A stretch of DNA of 64,000 nucleotides, taken from contig WTPW01000158.1 in assembly GCA_009809945.1 (NCBI GenBank), positions 459,150-523,149 on the forward strand. The letters run 5' to 3'. This DNA comes from Gigaspora margarita. Lineage: Eukaryota; Glomeromycota; Glomeromycetes; Diversisporales; Gigasporaceae. Under the pieces are notes generated by a model, which was given only the letters and a program-made list of their open reading frames with translations, was not told the DNA's origin and did not search any database. Positions 11,938-22,121 of this stretch are shown piece by piece; the stretch's first letter is position 1, and each line of letters starts with the position of its first letter. Position numbers and translations under genes: made by a program.

Positions 11938-11942
11938 GGCTG

Positions 11943-12290
11943 ATATCATCTAAAAAAATTATATTATTGGTAGGCTGATACATTACTCATATAAAAACCA
12001 ACCTATATATCTTTTTAAAACAGTAATATATCATCTAAAAAAATTATATTATCAGTAGGCCAATATATTACTAATATAAAAACCAACTTAAATTATCTTT
12101 TTAAAACAGTAATATATCATCTAAAAAATTATATTATTAGTAGACTGATACATTACTTATAAAACCACTAACTTATTTTTATCAAATATATATCATTAAA
12201 AATTTTTATATTATTGGTAGGCCGATACATTACTTATATATAAATGCGACTTATATTATCAGTAATATATCTTTTTAATTACAAGTACCA
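11943..12290. repeat. 86-bp tandem repeat, right part of the split array
   Basis: About four units continue the 7796-8007 array in the same orientation (CATCTAAAAAAATTATATTA...GTAGGCC.ATA.ATTACT). Units diverge toward the right edge, as expected for an old satellite boundary. Confidence 0.85.
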
Positions 12291-12935
12291 GATTATTATA
12301 AAATTAGTCAATATATTAAAAATCTTATTAAATTATCATTTATATATATATATATTGATCAAATATCTCTTTAATAAAATTAATATATCGCCCTAAAATC
12401 ATCTTAGAAAATCAAGCATGCAATCTCATAGTTTACTATATAAGTATTATATTATATAAAGGATAATAAAATTTTAATTAAATAGCCAATATAATATCTT
12501 CTCATAATCGCTAATTATCTTTAAGCTATCAGCCAAAATTGCTTTTAATAACAATATTATATCATCAACAAATATTAATACAATATTTTAATAATAAATT
12601 AATTTCAAAAAAATATTTAAAATATTGGTATTGTATCATGCAAATGGATGAAATTTTTTATTAAATAGCTGATATAATATTGGCTTAAGATATATCTAGT
12701 CATTAATTTATCTTTAATATATCTTAAAAATATCTGTCTATTACCTTGTATAAATCTTCTTACTGAATTTTGATATTGCTTTTATGCACCAGCCCAATAT
12801 ATAACATAACTCTTTAAAATCTTTAGCATATCGCCTTTTTTTATACCCTATCAATCAGCTTATATCCAATAACATGTCAGTTTGCAATCACCTATGGTGA
12901 TTATTATATAATATTTGGGTGATATTTTTGATTTC
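12291..12935. other. AT-rich stretch, no gene seen
   Basis: ATATCA- and TTTAATA-rich sequence, partly resembling eroded units of the neighbouring array. No open frame or element boundary is supported. Confidence 0.4.
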
Positions 12936-12944
12936 GACCTGTGT

Positions 12945-13035
12945 TTTAGAAAAGTACAAAAGTATAGAAGTGTAAAAGTATAAAAGTATAAAAGTATAAA
13001 GGTATAAAGGTATAAAAGTATAAAGTATAAAAGGA
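12945..13035. repeat. Microsatellite, ~10-bp unit AAAGTATAAA
   Basis: Consecutive copies of AAAAGTATA/AAAGGTATA with one-base variation over about 85 bases. Confidence 0.85.
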
Positions 13036-13171
13036 TATTTTACTATTCTGTGTCTAGTTGTACTAGTAATAATCTTTAGAACCTTCTAGTTTACTCAAAG
13101 ATCAAATTTGTTTTATAACATTTCAAAGTGCCCCCTTGGGACCCAGAATATTTTATTTAAAATACTAGGGC

Positions 13172-13438
13172 TGTTGGTAACCTACATGAAGATTACTGGC
13201 ATTTGTTATATTGATGAGGATCCAACTAGCCACATGTACACTTTTGGTATCTAATTTAAGTGGTCTGCCCTAAGGATCCAAGGATCCCCACTAGCTGCCA
13301 TACCTGCAACCCAACTATGGGAATTGCCTATTTAAACTCTCTAATTTCTGTTCCTCCTGCCAATCCATCTTGTATCACTAAAACAGTTCTGGTACTCAGT
13401 TAGTCAGACAGTTCCAGATGCTTATCTATTTCCCAACA
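13172..13438 (+). mobile_element. Candidate solo LTR (~267 bp)
   Basis: It starts TGTTGG and ends CCAACA, the perfect short inverted ends usual for LTRs. A TATA-like CCTATTTAAACTC lies near 13327. The base composition is clearly less A/T-rich than the flanks. I see no matching 5-bp target duplication and no internal region, so this is at most an old solo LTR, probably copia- or gypsy-like. The family is not assigned. Confidence 0.45.
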
Positions 13439-13599
13439 TTTTAAAAATATAAAGACAAATACTTTAATAATAAAAATAAAATAATTAAATTAGACACTTT
13501 CATATTTTTATCAAATATGAAGGTGTTCTGATTTATTTATTTTTTAAACATGTGCCAATAAATAAGTAAAAAAAGCACAGGTTGTTATATAAGACCCAT

Positions 13600-13882
13600 A
13601 CAATAAATAAAATATATAGTATATGTGCTATAAAACAATAGATGCCATATATGCTATATATGCAATTTTTGCTCACAGTTATCACCTAGCCAATTAGATT
13701 TCAGATCTTATACTCAATTGCTTATTGGTTCTGATCTTGGTGACCAGTGGTCATACAGAGATGGTCTATAGCTTATTAGAACCATCTTGATAAGCTAAAT
13801 TGAATAGTATTGTTTTATTGAATTTGAATTCTGATTACTGGATCAAGAAGTATATCTATTTTTGTGTTTTCTACAGGTCAAA
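13600..13882 (-). mobile_element. Partial LTR, family A (U3 half)
   Basis: Matches 19715-20005 in the same orientation, for example CTAGCCAAT.A.ATT...AGATC, TACAGAGATG.TCTATAGCT and TACTGGATCAAGA. It is therefore the 5' (U3) portion of the same minus-strand LTR family described at 18908-20008. The rest of the LTR is absent. An old, broken copy. Confidence 0.55.
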
Positions 13883-14710
13883 AGTAGTAATAGTTTAAGT
13901 AAAAATAGGTTCAAATGTTATCTATAATAAAAATTATAATAAAACCATATAAATTTGCTGTAAACTTTAAGCTGAAGGTTCTTTTTAGCTCAACTAATTA
14001 ACTTAAAATTAAATTTTATAGATATATAGAACAAGAAAAGAAAAAATGAACTTAAAAACCAAGTCAAAATTTTATTAATTTTGCTCAATTTCAAAATGTA
14101 ACTTTGTCAAAAACAAATATTTACTAATTTTAAAACTGCAAATATATGTAAAATTATGCTTTGAAAAACCTTATTTAGCAGCAAAATATAGGATATCTTG
14201 ACAAAAAAATAGGTTAGCTATATGCCAAAGTTAAAAATATTTGGTTTGTAATAGTAAACTCCTTTTTGTCAAGATATTTTAGGCTTCTAAGTAAATTTGT
14301 TCAGCATGTAATTTTACTAATATTAAGATCAAACACATTTTCTCAAACCTTTTATAAGTGGAAAATGAAATTAAAGTTAGAAAAAAATTTTTTTCAAAAA
14401 TAAAAAAAAAATTTTTTCTAATTTTAACCTCATTTTTCATTTTGTAAAAGGTTTAAGAAAACATGTTTTAATTTTAATACAAGTAAAATTATATGCTAAA
14501 CAAGTTTAATTAAAAGCCCAAAAAAGTTATCTTGACAAAAAAAGATGTTAATATTACAAACCAAATATTTTTAACTTTTGTATATAGCTGACCTATTTAT
14601 TTTTCAAGATAACCTATATTTTGCTACTAAGTAAAATTATACAAGGCATAAGTTATATATATTTGCAGTTTAAAATTAGTAAATATTTGTTTCTTTTTTT
14701 GTTCTATATA

Positions 14711-14865
14711 AAGACACTGACATTTATTAGGTAATATTTTAGAAGGTATGAGTCAAGCAAAAACTTACCTCTTGATTAAATGGCTAAATTTTATATATAA
14801 ATCTTAACTAAGAGGGGTAAGCATCTATAGTAAATAGATATTAGATAATAAATATCAGTGCCCTA
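14711..14865. mobile_element. Small MITE nested in foldback copy A
   Basis: The left end ACACTGACATTTATTAGGTA pairs with the right end, whose reverse complement is GCACTGATATTTATTATCTA. The left arm of copy A shows the uninterrupted target, GTTCTATATA-TCTATAAAAT read inverted, so the insertion point is clear. The exact duplication length is not. Confidence 0.65.
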
Positions 14866-14932
14866 ACTATAAAATTTAATTTTAAGTTAATAAGGTAAGT
14901 TTAAAAGAATCTTCTAACCAATATCTATAGTT

Positions 14933-15394
14933 AGAGTTCTGCAATTTGATTTGATTTGATTTGATCAAATATTTGATATCAAATCAAATTCAAATGCAGA
15001 AATTTCAAATCAGATCAAATTCAAATTGACAAAATATTCAATTTGATTCAACAAATATTTGAATATTTAACTTAATTTTTATTAAAACTATAAATTTAAT
15101 AGCTATTTACACAAAAGTTTTATTAAGATAACTGCTATTTTTGTTCTAAATAACTAGGGTGTTTTGATTAGAAGAACATTTTTTACTTAATAACAAAATT
15201 GATTAGCTTAGTAAAATTTTGTGTAATTTGAAAATTTTGAAAAGTGGCAAGATTTTAAAATTTTTAATAATTTTCAAATATAATTTGATTTAATTTATTT
15301 GATTCAATTAAATCAAGCTCAAATCAAGGGATTATTCAATTTGATCAAATTCAAATATGTCTAATATTTGATTCAATTTGACTTTGAGAAACCC
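14933..15394. mobile_element. MITE with 10-bp target duplication nested in copy A
   Basis: The 10-bp ATCTATAGTT is present on both sides (14923-14932 and 15395-15404). The ends AGAGTTCTGCAATTTGATTT and, inverted, AGGGTTTCTCAAAGTCAAAT are imperfect inverted repeats followed by many AATTTGAT/ATCAAATT half-sites. A 9-11-bp duplication suggests the Mutator superfamily. It is 462 bp long and non-coding. Confidence 0.75.
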
Positions 15395-15436
15395 TATCTA
15401 TAGTTAATTTATATGTTTTTATTATAATTTTTATTA

Positions 15437-15950
15437 TTAACAGTAATTATTGGAACATGTACTATATTTAATAGTAACTTAAAATTTAACTATTATTAGC
15501 ATTTTTATTTTAGATATTTTTTTATTTTATTGATTGCACATTTAGAAATCTTTTTAAATAATTGTATAAAACTTATATTATATATATAAATAGATTAGTA
15601 GAAGCAATTTTCAGATTGAAGGCTCTAATTGTTTATAGTAAAAAGTACAATCAATATATAAAAATACTTGCTTCAAATTACTTGCTATGCTATTGCTTTT
15701 TTTAAAGTGCTGTAGTTTTCTCCTACCTGACTAGATTCTTATATACAAATATTTTTATAAAAATACATATTTATTACTCTGCTTCTTTTTTTACTTTTTA
15801 AAATACTTTTAAATATGTTTAGAGGCTCTACTCTTTATTGTTATTTAAGTAACTTCATTAAATGCCTTTTAACTTTATTTTTTTTTAGTATAAAAAACTT
15901 TATAAATCAATAATACAAATTTTTGCAGATAGTTTATAGGTTTTGCAAAA
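15437..15950. other. AT-rich stretch, no gene seen
   Basis: I see no open frame, inverted repeat or tandem repeat I can support here. Confidence 0.4.
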
Positions 15951-16174
15951 GCTATACTAATATACCATATTCTATTATGAATAAGCACCTTTTTTTAAAA
16001 TTTTAAACTAACAATTAACTTATCAAATTTAATAAAATTTGGTTTATTTCAAATTTATAAATTTATAAAATTGAAATAAATCAAATTATTAAATTAGATA
16101 AGTTAATTGTTGAGATATTTAAGTTTAAAATTTAAAAAAAGAGGGTGCTTATTCATAATAGAATATGGTATAGC
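15951..16174. mobile_element. Near-perfect palindromic MITE (224 bp)
   Basis: GCTATACTAATATACCATAT...AATAAGCACC at the left is answered by GGTGCTTATTCATAATAGAA...GGTATAGC at the right. The interior is also largely self-complementary (AATTAACTTATCAAATTT / AATTTGATAAG-like). Transcribed, it would fold into one long hairpin. Confidence 0.75.
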
Positions 16175-16753
16175 ATCTTTTTGGTTTTAGAAAACTTTGT
16201 CTGCTGCTTTTTAGAGAGCCAGAACTCATATCTGAAAACAAATACTTTTGAAAAACAAATAAAGCATTATAAATAATTTTTTAAAGTAAATTAAAACTAT
16301 TTATATATAGGTTCTTCTTTTTTTCTGCCTATGCTTTTTCTATTTAGAATATGTTAAAAGCTTTAATATTGCTAATATTATTATTACTAATAGCATTGAT
16401 AAAAAGAATCTTGTATAAGTTTTGTTTTATATAATGCATTAACTATAAGCACTTTTAGGTATATAGCTACTTGATGTATAGCTTCATTATATATAAACAA
16501 AAAGTTTAATTTTGTTAACATATAATAAACTATATACTAATATTTTTCTAATATAACCAACTCTCTTTGTTCTGTATCAAGTTGTTTTTGTATTTACTTC
16601 CCATTATATATTGCAAAAGAATATAAGAAATATGGTTATCCAATACTACTACAACTAGTTTTCAATCCCACTATTAGCCTATATAGACAATACAACATGG
16701 CTTTGTAAAAATCCTAAAACTATACAAAATATTCTTAATAACATAGCTAAACT

Positions 16754-17089
16754 TAGGGATGCACCAGTCCTGAAAAAGACTGGTCCAGGGCTGGTCTTTT
16801 CAATGGTCTCACAGTCTTATTGGTCCCAGTTTGGGACTGGTCCTGGACCGGTCCTTGTAAACAAACTGTTATATTCATATCACCCAATCAAATTGCTTTA
16901 TCAGGTGTAACACAGATCATGTGATGTTTGTTTACATATGACAATAAGTAATTATGTTATTTATGACCAATAAGATTTATTCATTAAGGACCATTTTGGG
17001 ACCGCAGACGGACTGGGACCAGGACTGAAAATACTATGATAATGGTCTACTAGGACTGGGACAGACTGAACCAGACTGGTGCATCCCTA
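16754..17089. mobile_element. hAT MITE in the LINE
   Basis: A perfect 8-bp duplication, GCTAAACT (16746-16753 and 17090-17097), flanks inverted ends TAGGGATGCACCAGTC and CAGACTGGTGCATCCCTA. TAGGGATGCACC-type ends with 8-bp duplications are a hallmark of hAT elements. The interior is rich in GACTGGTCC/GGACCAGT half-sites and has no coding frame. It split the reverse-transcriptase coding region just after the catalytic box. Confidence 0.9.
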
Positions 17090-18907
17090 GCTAAACTCTA
17101 TAAAATTAAAATATAGAAGTCAACTCTTCAAAATTAAACTTACTTCATATTTGACATAAATTTTGCAAATCCCAAACACCTCCTCTTCTATTCAATAATC
17201 AACCTATCTTACCCAGAAACCCTAACAATGTCATTAAATACTTAGGTATCTATTGTGATAGAAATGAACATTGATACAATTGTTAACAAAATCAAAAACC
17301 TTTTCTGCTTAATAAAATACAAAAAACTTATACTCTTTCAAATTTCATTACTCTTTAATCGTATACTTCCAACCCTCTATCGAATGTTTACTATAAATAT
17401 GTATTATTTACAATAATCTTCAAACTAAACTAACTTGTCTCTTTACTATTCAAACCAAAAAAAATGCATTTCCTTACCAGAAATATTAACAATATAGTTC
17501 TTACTAATCCTATAATATTTAATTTACCAACTTTTAACAATTTGATTCAAAAAACAAGTGCACTAACAATGAATATATTTTTAATTCAAGTTCAATTTTT
17601 AAAAAAATTGGTCTTATCTGAATTAAATTATGGTTAGTTAAAGTAAGGTCTCCCAATCTTATTTAAAACTTACTCATTACACATAGTTATAAAACTAAAA
17701 ACTTTACACTTAGGGCAGTGTTATTAATCATCTGATTATTTTTTATTAGAGGCCTACCCCCTCCCCCCTCTTTAATATAGATTTGGTCAGGTTCCTATAT
17801 ATAATTTCAATATTTTTACCCCCCTCCCTCCTAAAAAATCACCTGATTTTTGTCCCTCCCCTTATTATTCAACTCTTACAACTAGCCAAAAATAATATTA
17901 TATTATTAAATCTTTCACTTAATTCTCATTTTCTAGATTTCTTCTTTAATATACATATAATCTATAATATACTTTCTTCAAACCCACAAACTTCTATAAT
18001 TAATAGTTTGAAAAATAACTATTTACTATTTAACAAATTATAACTGCAAACAATATATATTTTTTATGAAATAATTTTTACTTGTGCACTAACAAATCTA
18101 CTAAAGGTTGTCAACCTATATAGTTTTCAAATATCTCTAACTACTTGGTCTTATCTTTGTCTACTCCAATTAATTCCTTCATTAATACAACATATCTTCT
18201 TTCTCTTCTACTAACTTCTAATCTCTTCTCACTTATACAAATACACTACAATTCAATAAAATCTCTTCTTATCACATCAAACTTTTTTTTCAAAAACTAC
18301 AATGTATAATATAAATTCTTTAGATTTAGGTTTTATACAACTGCTATCTATTATCTCTCTATTTTCAAATATTCTTTTTTTATTTAATCTTCTCTATAAT
18401 CAAATTAGCAAATATAGCAATTCATTATATATTCAAATAGATTACAAATAAATTCTTGCCCTAATCCATATATTCAACTTTACTAATACTACAACTTCCT
18501 CTCAATTTCTACTAAATTTATATTCCTACACAAAAAATACAACTGATATACTATTTAACTAATCAAATTACTTATCAACAATAACTTATTAACCTTTTAC
18601 CACTTATTCAAACCCTTAATTTGCAAGAACTTCACTCTTATACTAATGCTTTAATACAAAACTACAATTATCAAATATCACATCTGGTATTGGCTAAATT
18701 TGTGAAAACAATAATTCTATTAATTTTAATACAGCTACTACCCTATATCCTGTACAATATGGAATGAACTTGAAGCAATTATTTTTCTTCTTCTTGCAAC
18801 TCCCAATAATACTCATATATATCCATTTAGATAATATTACTGCAATCAAAAACCTAAAACAAATATACTTTCTACATCTATACAAAACAAAAACTAGGAT
18901 ATTATAT

Positions 18908-20008
18908 TGTTATCCTATATCTACTTCTTTTAAGATAGTAGGCAACTAGAGCGACCTTAGACAGTGATCACATTGTGTAACCTCACTTGTTACTGTGATT
19001 TAACTAAGTCAAAAGGCATTTTTCAAGAAAACTTAACAAAGAAGGTTTATAGTAATTTGCAATTATAAAAGAGACAACAATTAAAAGTATATGAAGATAC
19101 TAGTAACTGTTTAATTTGTGTAGTAAATAAATGTTTTATTTATTAAAAGAGCATGAAGACTCGATGTTGAACTTGGGGTCCACATCCGCTGTTTTATACA
19201 TTTTTGTTTTTCACAAATGTAACGGGCTATATCTATTACATGTGCAATAAATGCTATATCTACTACTAATAAAATATATAGTATGGTGCAAGAAGCCTAT
19301 ACTCAACAAGTTTCAATTTTTAAATCACTGTAAGTTTTTGTGCAAGAGGTTTTTTTAAAAAACTGACTGGTAACTTTGTAGAGCAATATTAGTTCTATAT
19401 GTTTGGCAAATATTTTTTTGAAAAACCTTCTCTATAAAAAGTTGATGCAATTTAAAGATTACTATTGTTTTATATATAATTACTATGTGTTTCAATTTTA
19501 ACTAACTTTAAAGTGCTATAACTTTTTATAAAGACAACATTTTAAAAATCTGTCCAGTACTTTGTTCATTATGATAAGCTCTACAAATTTGCCAAATGTC
19601 TTTTAAAAATATTGTCTCTACAAAAAGTTGATGCATTTTAAAGTTATACTATTTTATTGTCTAGTATAGGCTTCTTGCACTATATAAATAATATAAATGT
19701 AATATATGAAATAAATGACATATGTGTAATAAATAAAATACAGAGTATATATGCTATAAATATGACATGTTTTATAAATGCCATATATGCACTTTGGCGC
19801 GCAGTAGATCTCCTAGCCAATCAAATTGTAGATCCTATACTTGATTGTTTATTGGTTCCGATCTTGGCACCTAGTAGTCGTACAGAGATGATCTATAGCT
19901 CATTCAAACCGTCTTGATGAGCTGAGTCTAATGGTAGTCGTTTCATCGAATTCTGGTCACTGGATCAAGAGTTATGCCCGTTTAGGTGTATTTTCATAGG
20001 TTAACAAT
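18908..20008 (-). mobile_element. Solo LTR, family A, inserted in LINE RNase H
   Basis: Read on the minus strand, it begins TGTTAACC and ends GGATAACA. It has a TATA-like ATGTATAAAACAGC, then an AATAAATAAAA polyadenylation-like block, the order expected of an LTR. ATAT flanks both ends. Coding homology of the host LINE stops at the left edge and resumes at the right edge. About 400 bp of the length is a younger MITE (19284-19682), leaving an LTR of about 700 bp. No internal retroelement region remains. Fragments of the same LTR lie at 2035-2428 and 13600-13882. Confidence 0.7.
19284..19682. mobile_element. TA-flanked MITE nested in the solo LTR
   Basis: Inverted ends TGGTGCAAGAAGCCTATACT and, from the right, TAGTGCAAGAAGCCTATACT, with TA on both sides. 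The LTR copy at 2035-2428 lacks it and shows the empty site (TTATTTATACTATATATTTT), confirming both the boundaries and the TA duplication. Such TA duplication is typical of Tc1/mariner-type elements. No protein is encoded. Confidence 0.85.
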
Positions 20009-20425
20009 ATCTATTATTAATCAAATTAAATCTATTAAAACCATTTCTTTTACTTTACACCAAATCAAATCACATTTTAATTCAATCCATAACCAAGCAA
20101 AATTACTTGCAAAAAATAGAACTACAAACCAATCTTAAAATTACCCATAATTTTCTAAATCTATCAATACATTTTTTATGGAACAATCATTTTATTCCTT
20201 TCAAAATATGAACTTATATCAATATACTATACAAGAACTATACTTCTGGTCTACTCTCAAAATATTTAAAAATATAGCTAAATCAATTGGACACTATGTT
20301 TTAATATTCTAAACACTCTTGAACACAATCATTCTAAATATTCTTTTAGAATCAAAGTACTAAATAATAATATTCCAACTATAGAAAATTATCATATTTA
20401 CTTTGCTTATCAATATCCAACCTCA

Positions 20426-21250
20426 ATTTAGTAACTAGGCACTATAGCTATAATAACAGACAAGGGCCTCATATTTTTAGTAATTAGGTGTTATAGCTAT
20501 AATAGCAGTGCACAGATTCAATAGTATAATTAGATCCTATAATACAGAGCAATTCTTAATAAATAGGTTCTATAGCTGCAAAAGCAGTACAATAATCTCA
20601 TTTTGGTGATTAAGTACCATGGCTACAATAGCAGTACAAGAACCTCAGATTATTTGTTATTAGAATTCATGACTATAATAGTAGCCATATTTGTAATTAG
20701 GCCCTATGGCTACAATAGTACACAAGGCTCATGTTTGATAATTAGGCTCTGTGGCTGTAGTTGTAGTGCAAGATATCTGTAACTATAGTAGTAGTGCATG
20801 AACCCATAGGATCCTGGATATCTCTCATATAGGTCATAACTGGATTTTGCCCAATTTTGGCCCAATTTGCTAAAAATAACAAAATACATTTTTTAAAATA
20901 ACTTTTGATCTAGTGGTCAGAATTGAATGAACATTTTTTGTTAGATGCACCTCACTGAGAGCTTCATTTTAAAAAAACGTTTATTCAAATTGGACTACTA
21001 AATGCCAAGAAAATTGCCAAAATTGTTTTTTTGCTTCTCAAATTTTAGAGGTTTTGCTGAAAAAATGAAGTATAACCTCTGTACTAGATATCCAGGGCCC
21101 TAACCTCATGTTGTGATCATGCTTTATAGCTAAAATAATAAAGCAAGAACTTTATATTGATAATTAGACTTTGCAGCTACAGAAATAGACAAGAATTAAT
21201 ATTTGATGATTAGGTTCATAGCTGCAATAACAATATAAGACCTCATGTTT
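20426..21250 (-). repeat. ~46-bp minisatellite, inverted relative to the 54-58 kb array
   Basis: Units such as TAATTAGGCTCTGTGGCTGT + AGTTGTAGTGCAAG recur about every 45-60 bp. Reverse-complemented they read CTTGCACT.C...TGCAGC..C.GAGCCTAAT, the same consensus as the plus-strand array at 55270-56350. A MITE at 20817-21102 splits it. It directly abuts the LINE remnant. Confidence 0.75.
20817..21102. mobile_element. MITE nested in the minisatellite
   Basis: The ends TAGGATCCTGGATATCT and, inverted, TAGGGCCCTGGATATCT are near-perfect terminal inverted repeats. The interior contains TGATCTAGTGGTCAGAATTG, a block shared with the element at 62463-63051 and with LTR family A. No clear target duplication. 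Confidence 0.65.
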
Positions 21251-22121
21251 AGTGATTAATTGCTTATGCTACTTTTTTGTATCAATTCAATAATCTGGTC
21301 ATATTTGAGTTATTGTATATAGTTATGTGTAATAACTTAGATTAATGAGTTTTAGTATGTCTAGCTTTTTCTTTAACATATATTATACCAATAATGCCTG
21401 TCAAAACTTACATGACATGATGAAACCATATAATTTTGTTATTTTGTCTATAAATTTACATATAAATTTCATCATTTTATTAAGGCAAAAATAATTTTAT
21501 TAGGCATCTAAATATCATACAGGTACTACTACCAAAGCAAAAATATTATAGTTTTATAGCTTCTTTGCTAAAGTTACTTTAGAAAACCAAACTCTAGTTG
21601 ATTCTTAAAGAGCTATAACCTTATCTATCCTTATATATATATTATACTTTAGATTATACAAACTGATCATATGGGTATTATAATCCACTGTGACTCATGA
21701 GCCCAACACCTATGACTATGTTTCCAAAGTCATTCTTACCTCACAACTTTCACCATTTGTACAAATAATACCATCTGCTCTTTGATCACAATTTAGCCAA
21801 TATAACTATAACTTGTTATTTAGAATAATAATTAAATAAGTAGCTGCATAATGCAGTCATGCTAAACCAGAAATGGATAATAAACTGTATAAACGCAAAA
21901 TAACATCTGAGGAGTATTGTTTGAATACTGGCCAGGATTAAGCTTAATTTGATTAAAATTCAAAATTACAATTTTTGGAGTTATTCGCATTTTATACAGA
22001 AAGTCTAATTTAGAAATGTTGAATAAACTCTGATATAAATAGTTATATTTTGTATCTTGAAATTAATAGGGCAAGTGATGAATTTTGTATTAGCAAATTT
22101 CGATAATAGTTTTAGATTTAG
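21251..22121. other. AT-rich stretch, no gene seen
   Basis: No open frame, inverted repeat or tandem repeat is supported in this ~870-bp stretch. Confidence 0.4.

Larger units (their letters stand above)
8008..11942. mobile_element. ~3.9-kb TIR element inserted in the 86-bp array
   Basis: The left end CAGTTACACAATTTGTCACA and the reverse-complemented right end CAGCCACACGATTTGTCACA match at 17 of 20 positions. The surrounding 86-bp array breaks at AATATAT on the left and resumes with ATATCATC on the right, so ATAT (8004-8007 and 11943-11946) fits a 4-bp target duplication. The interior holds smaller elements, a poly(T) desert and an intron-like T-rich unit, but no transposase frame. It is non-autonomous or too decayed to classify. 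Confidence 0.6.
13925..15436. mobile_element. Foldback element, copy A, with two nested insertions
   Basis: Terminal sequence TAATAAAAATTATAATAAAA occurs inverted at both ends. The left flank has TA, the right TT, so one copy of the TA duplication may have changed. The arms meet near 14400 in an AAATTTTTTT palindrome. Two other elements sit in the right arm (14711-14865 and 14933-15394). The same family occurs at 26727-27411 and 44242-45197. No protein is encoded. Confidence 0.75.
16560..20425 (+). pseudogene. LINE fragment: reverse transcriptase and RNase H remnants
   Basis: The reverse-transcriptase catalytic box appears as LAYIDNTTWLCKNPKTIQN near 16677; the usual YxDD reads YIDN. It is followed by an IKYLGIYCDRNE-type motif near 17234 and a thumb-like ILPTLYRMF stretch. 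The RNase H domain is seen as ELEAIIFLLLATPNN near 18770 and IYIHLDNITAIKNL near 18816, with the Glu and Asp of its active site. Its C-terminal part, HQIKSHFNS..NQAKLLAKN, reappears near 20060 after an inserted LTR, and FRIKVLNNNIPTIENYH follows near 20340. Frames shift repeatedly. The order RT then RNase H fits an I/L1-like non-LTR retrotransposon. Its 5' end was not found and the left boundary is a minimum. Confidence 0.65.

Noticed and set aside
2035-20008. Full-length LTR retrotransposon between the inverted LTR copies at 2 kb and 19 kb
   Set aside because: The copies are in opposite orientation, partial, and separated by unrelated elements. They are independent solo relics.
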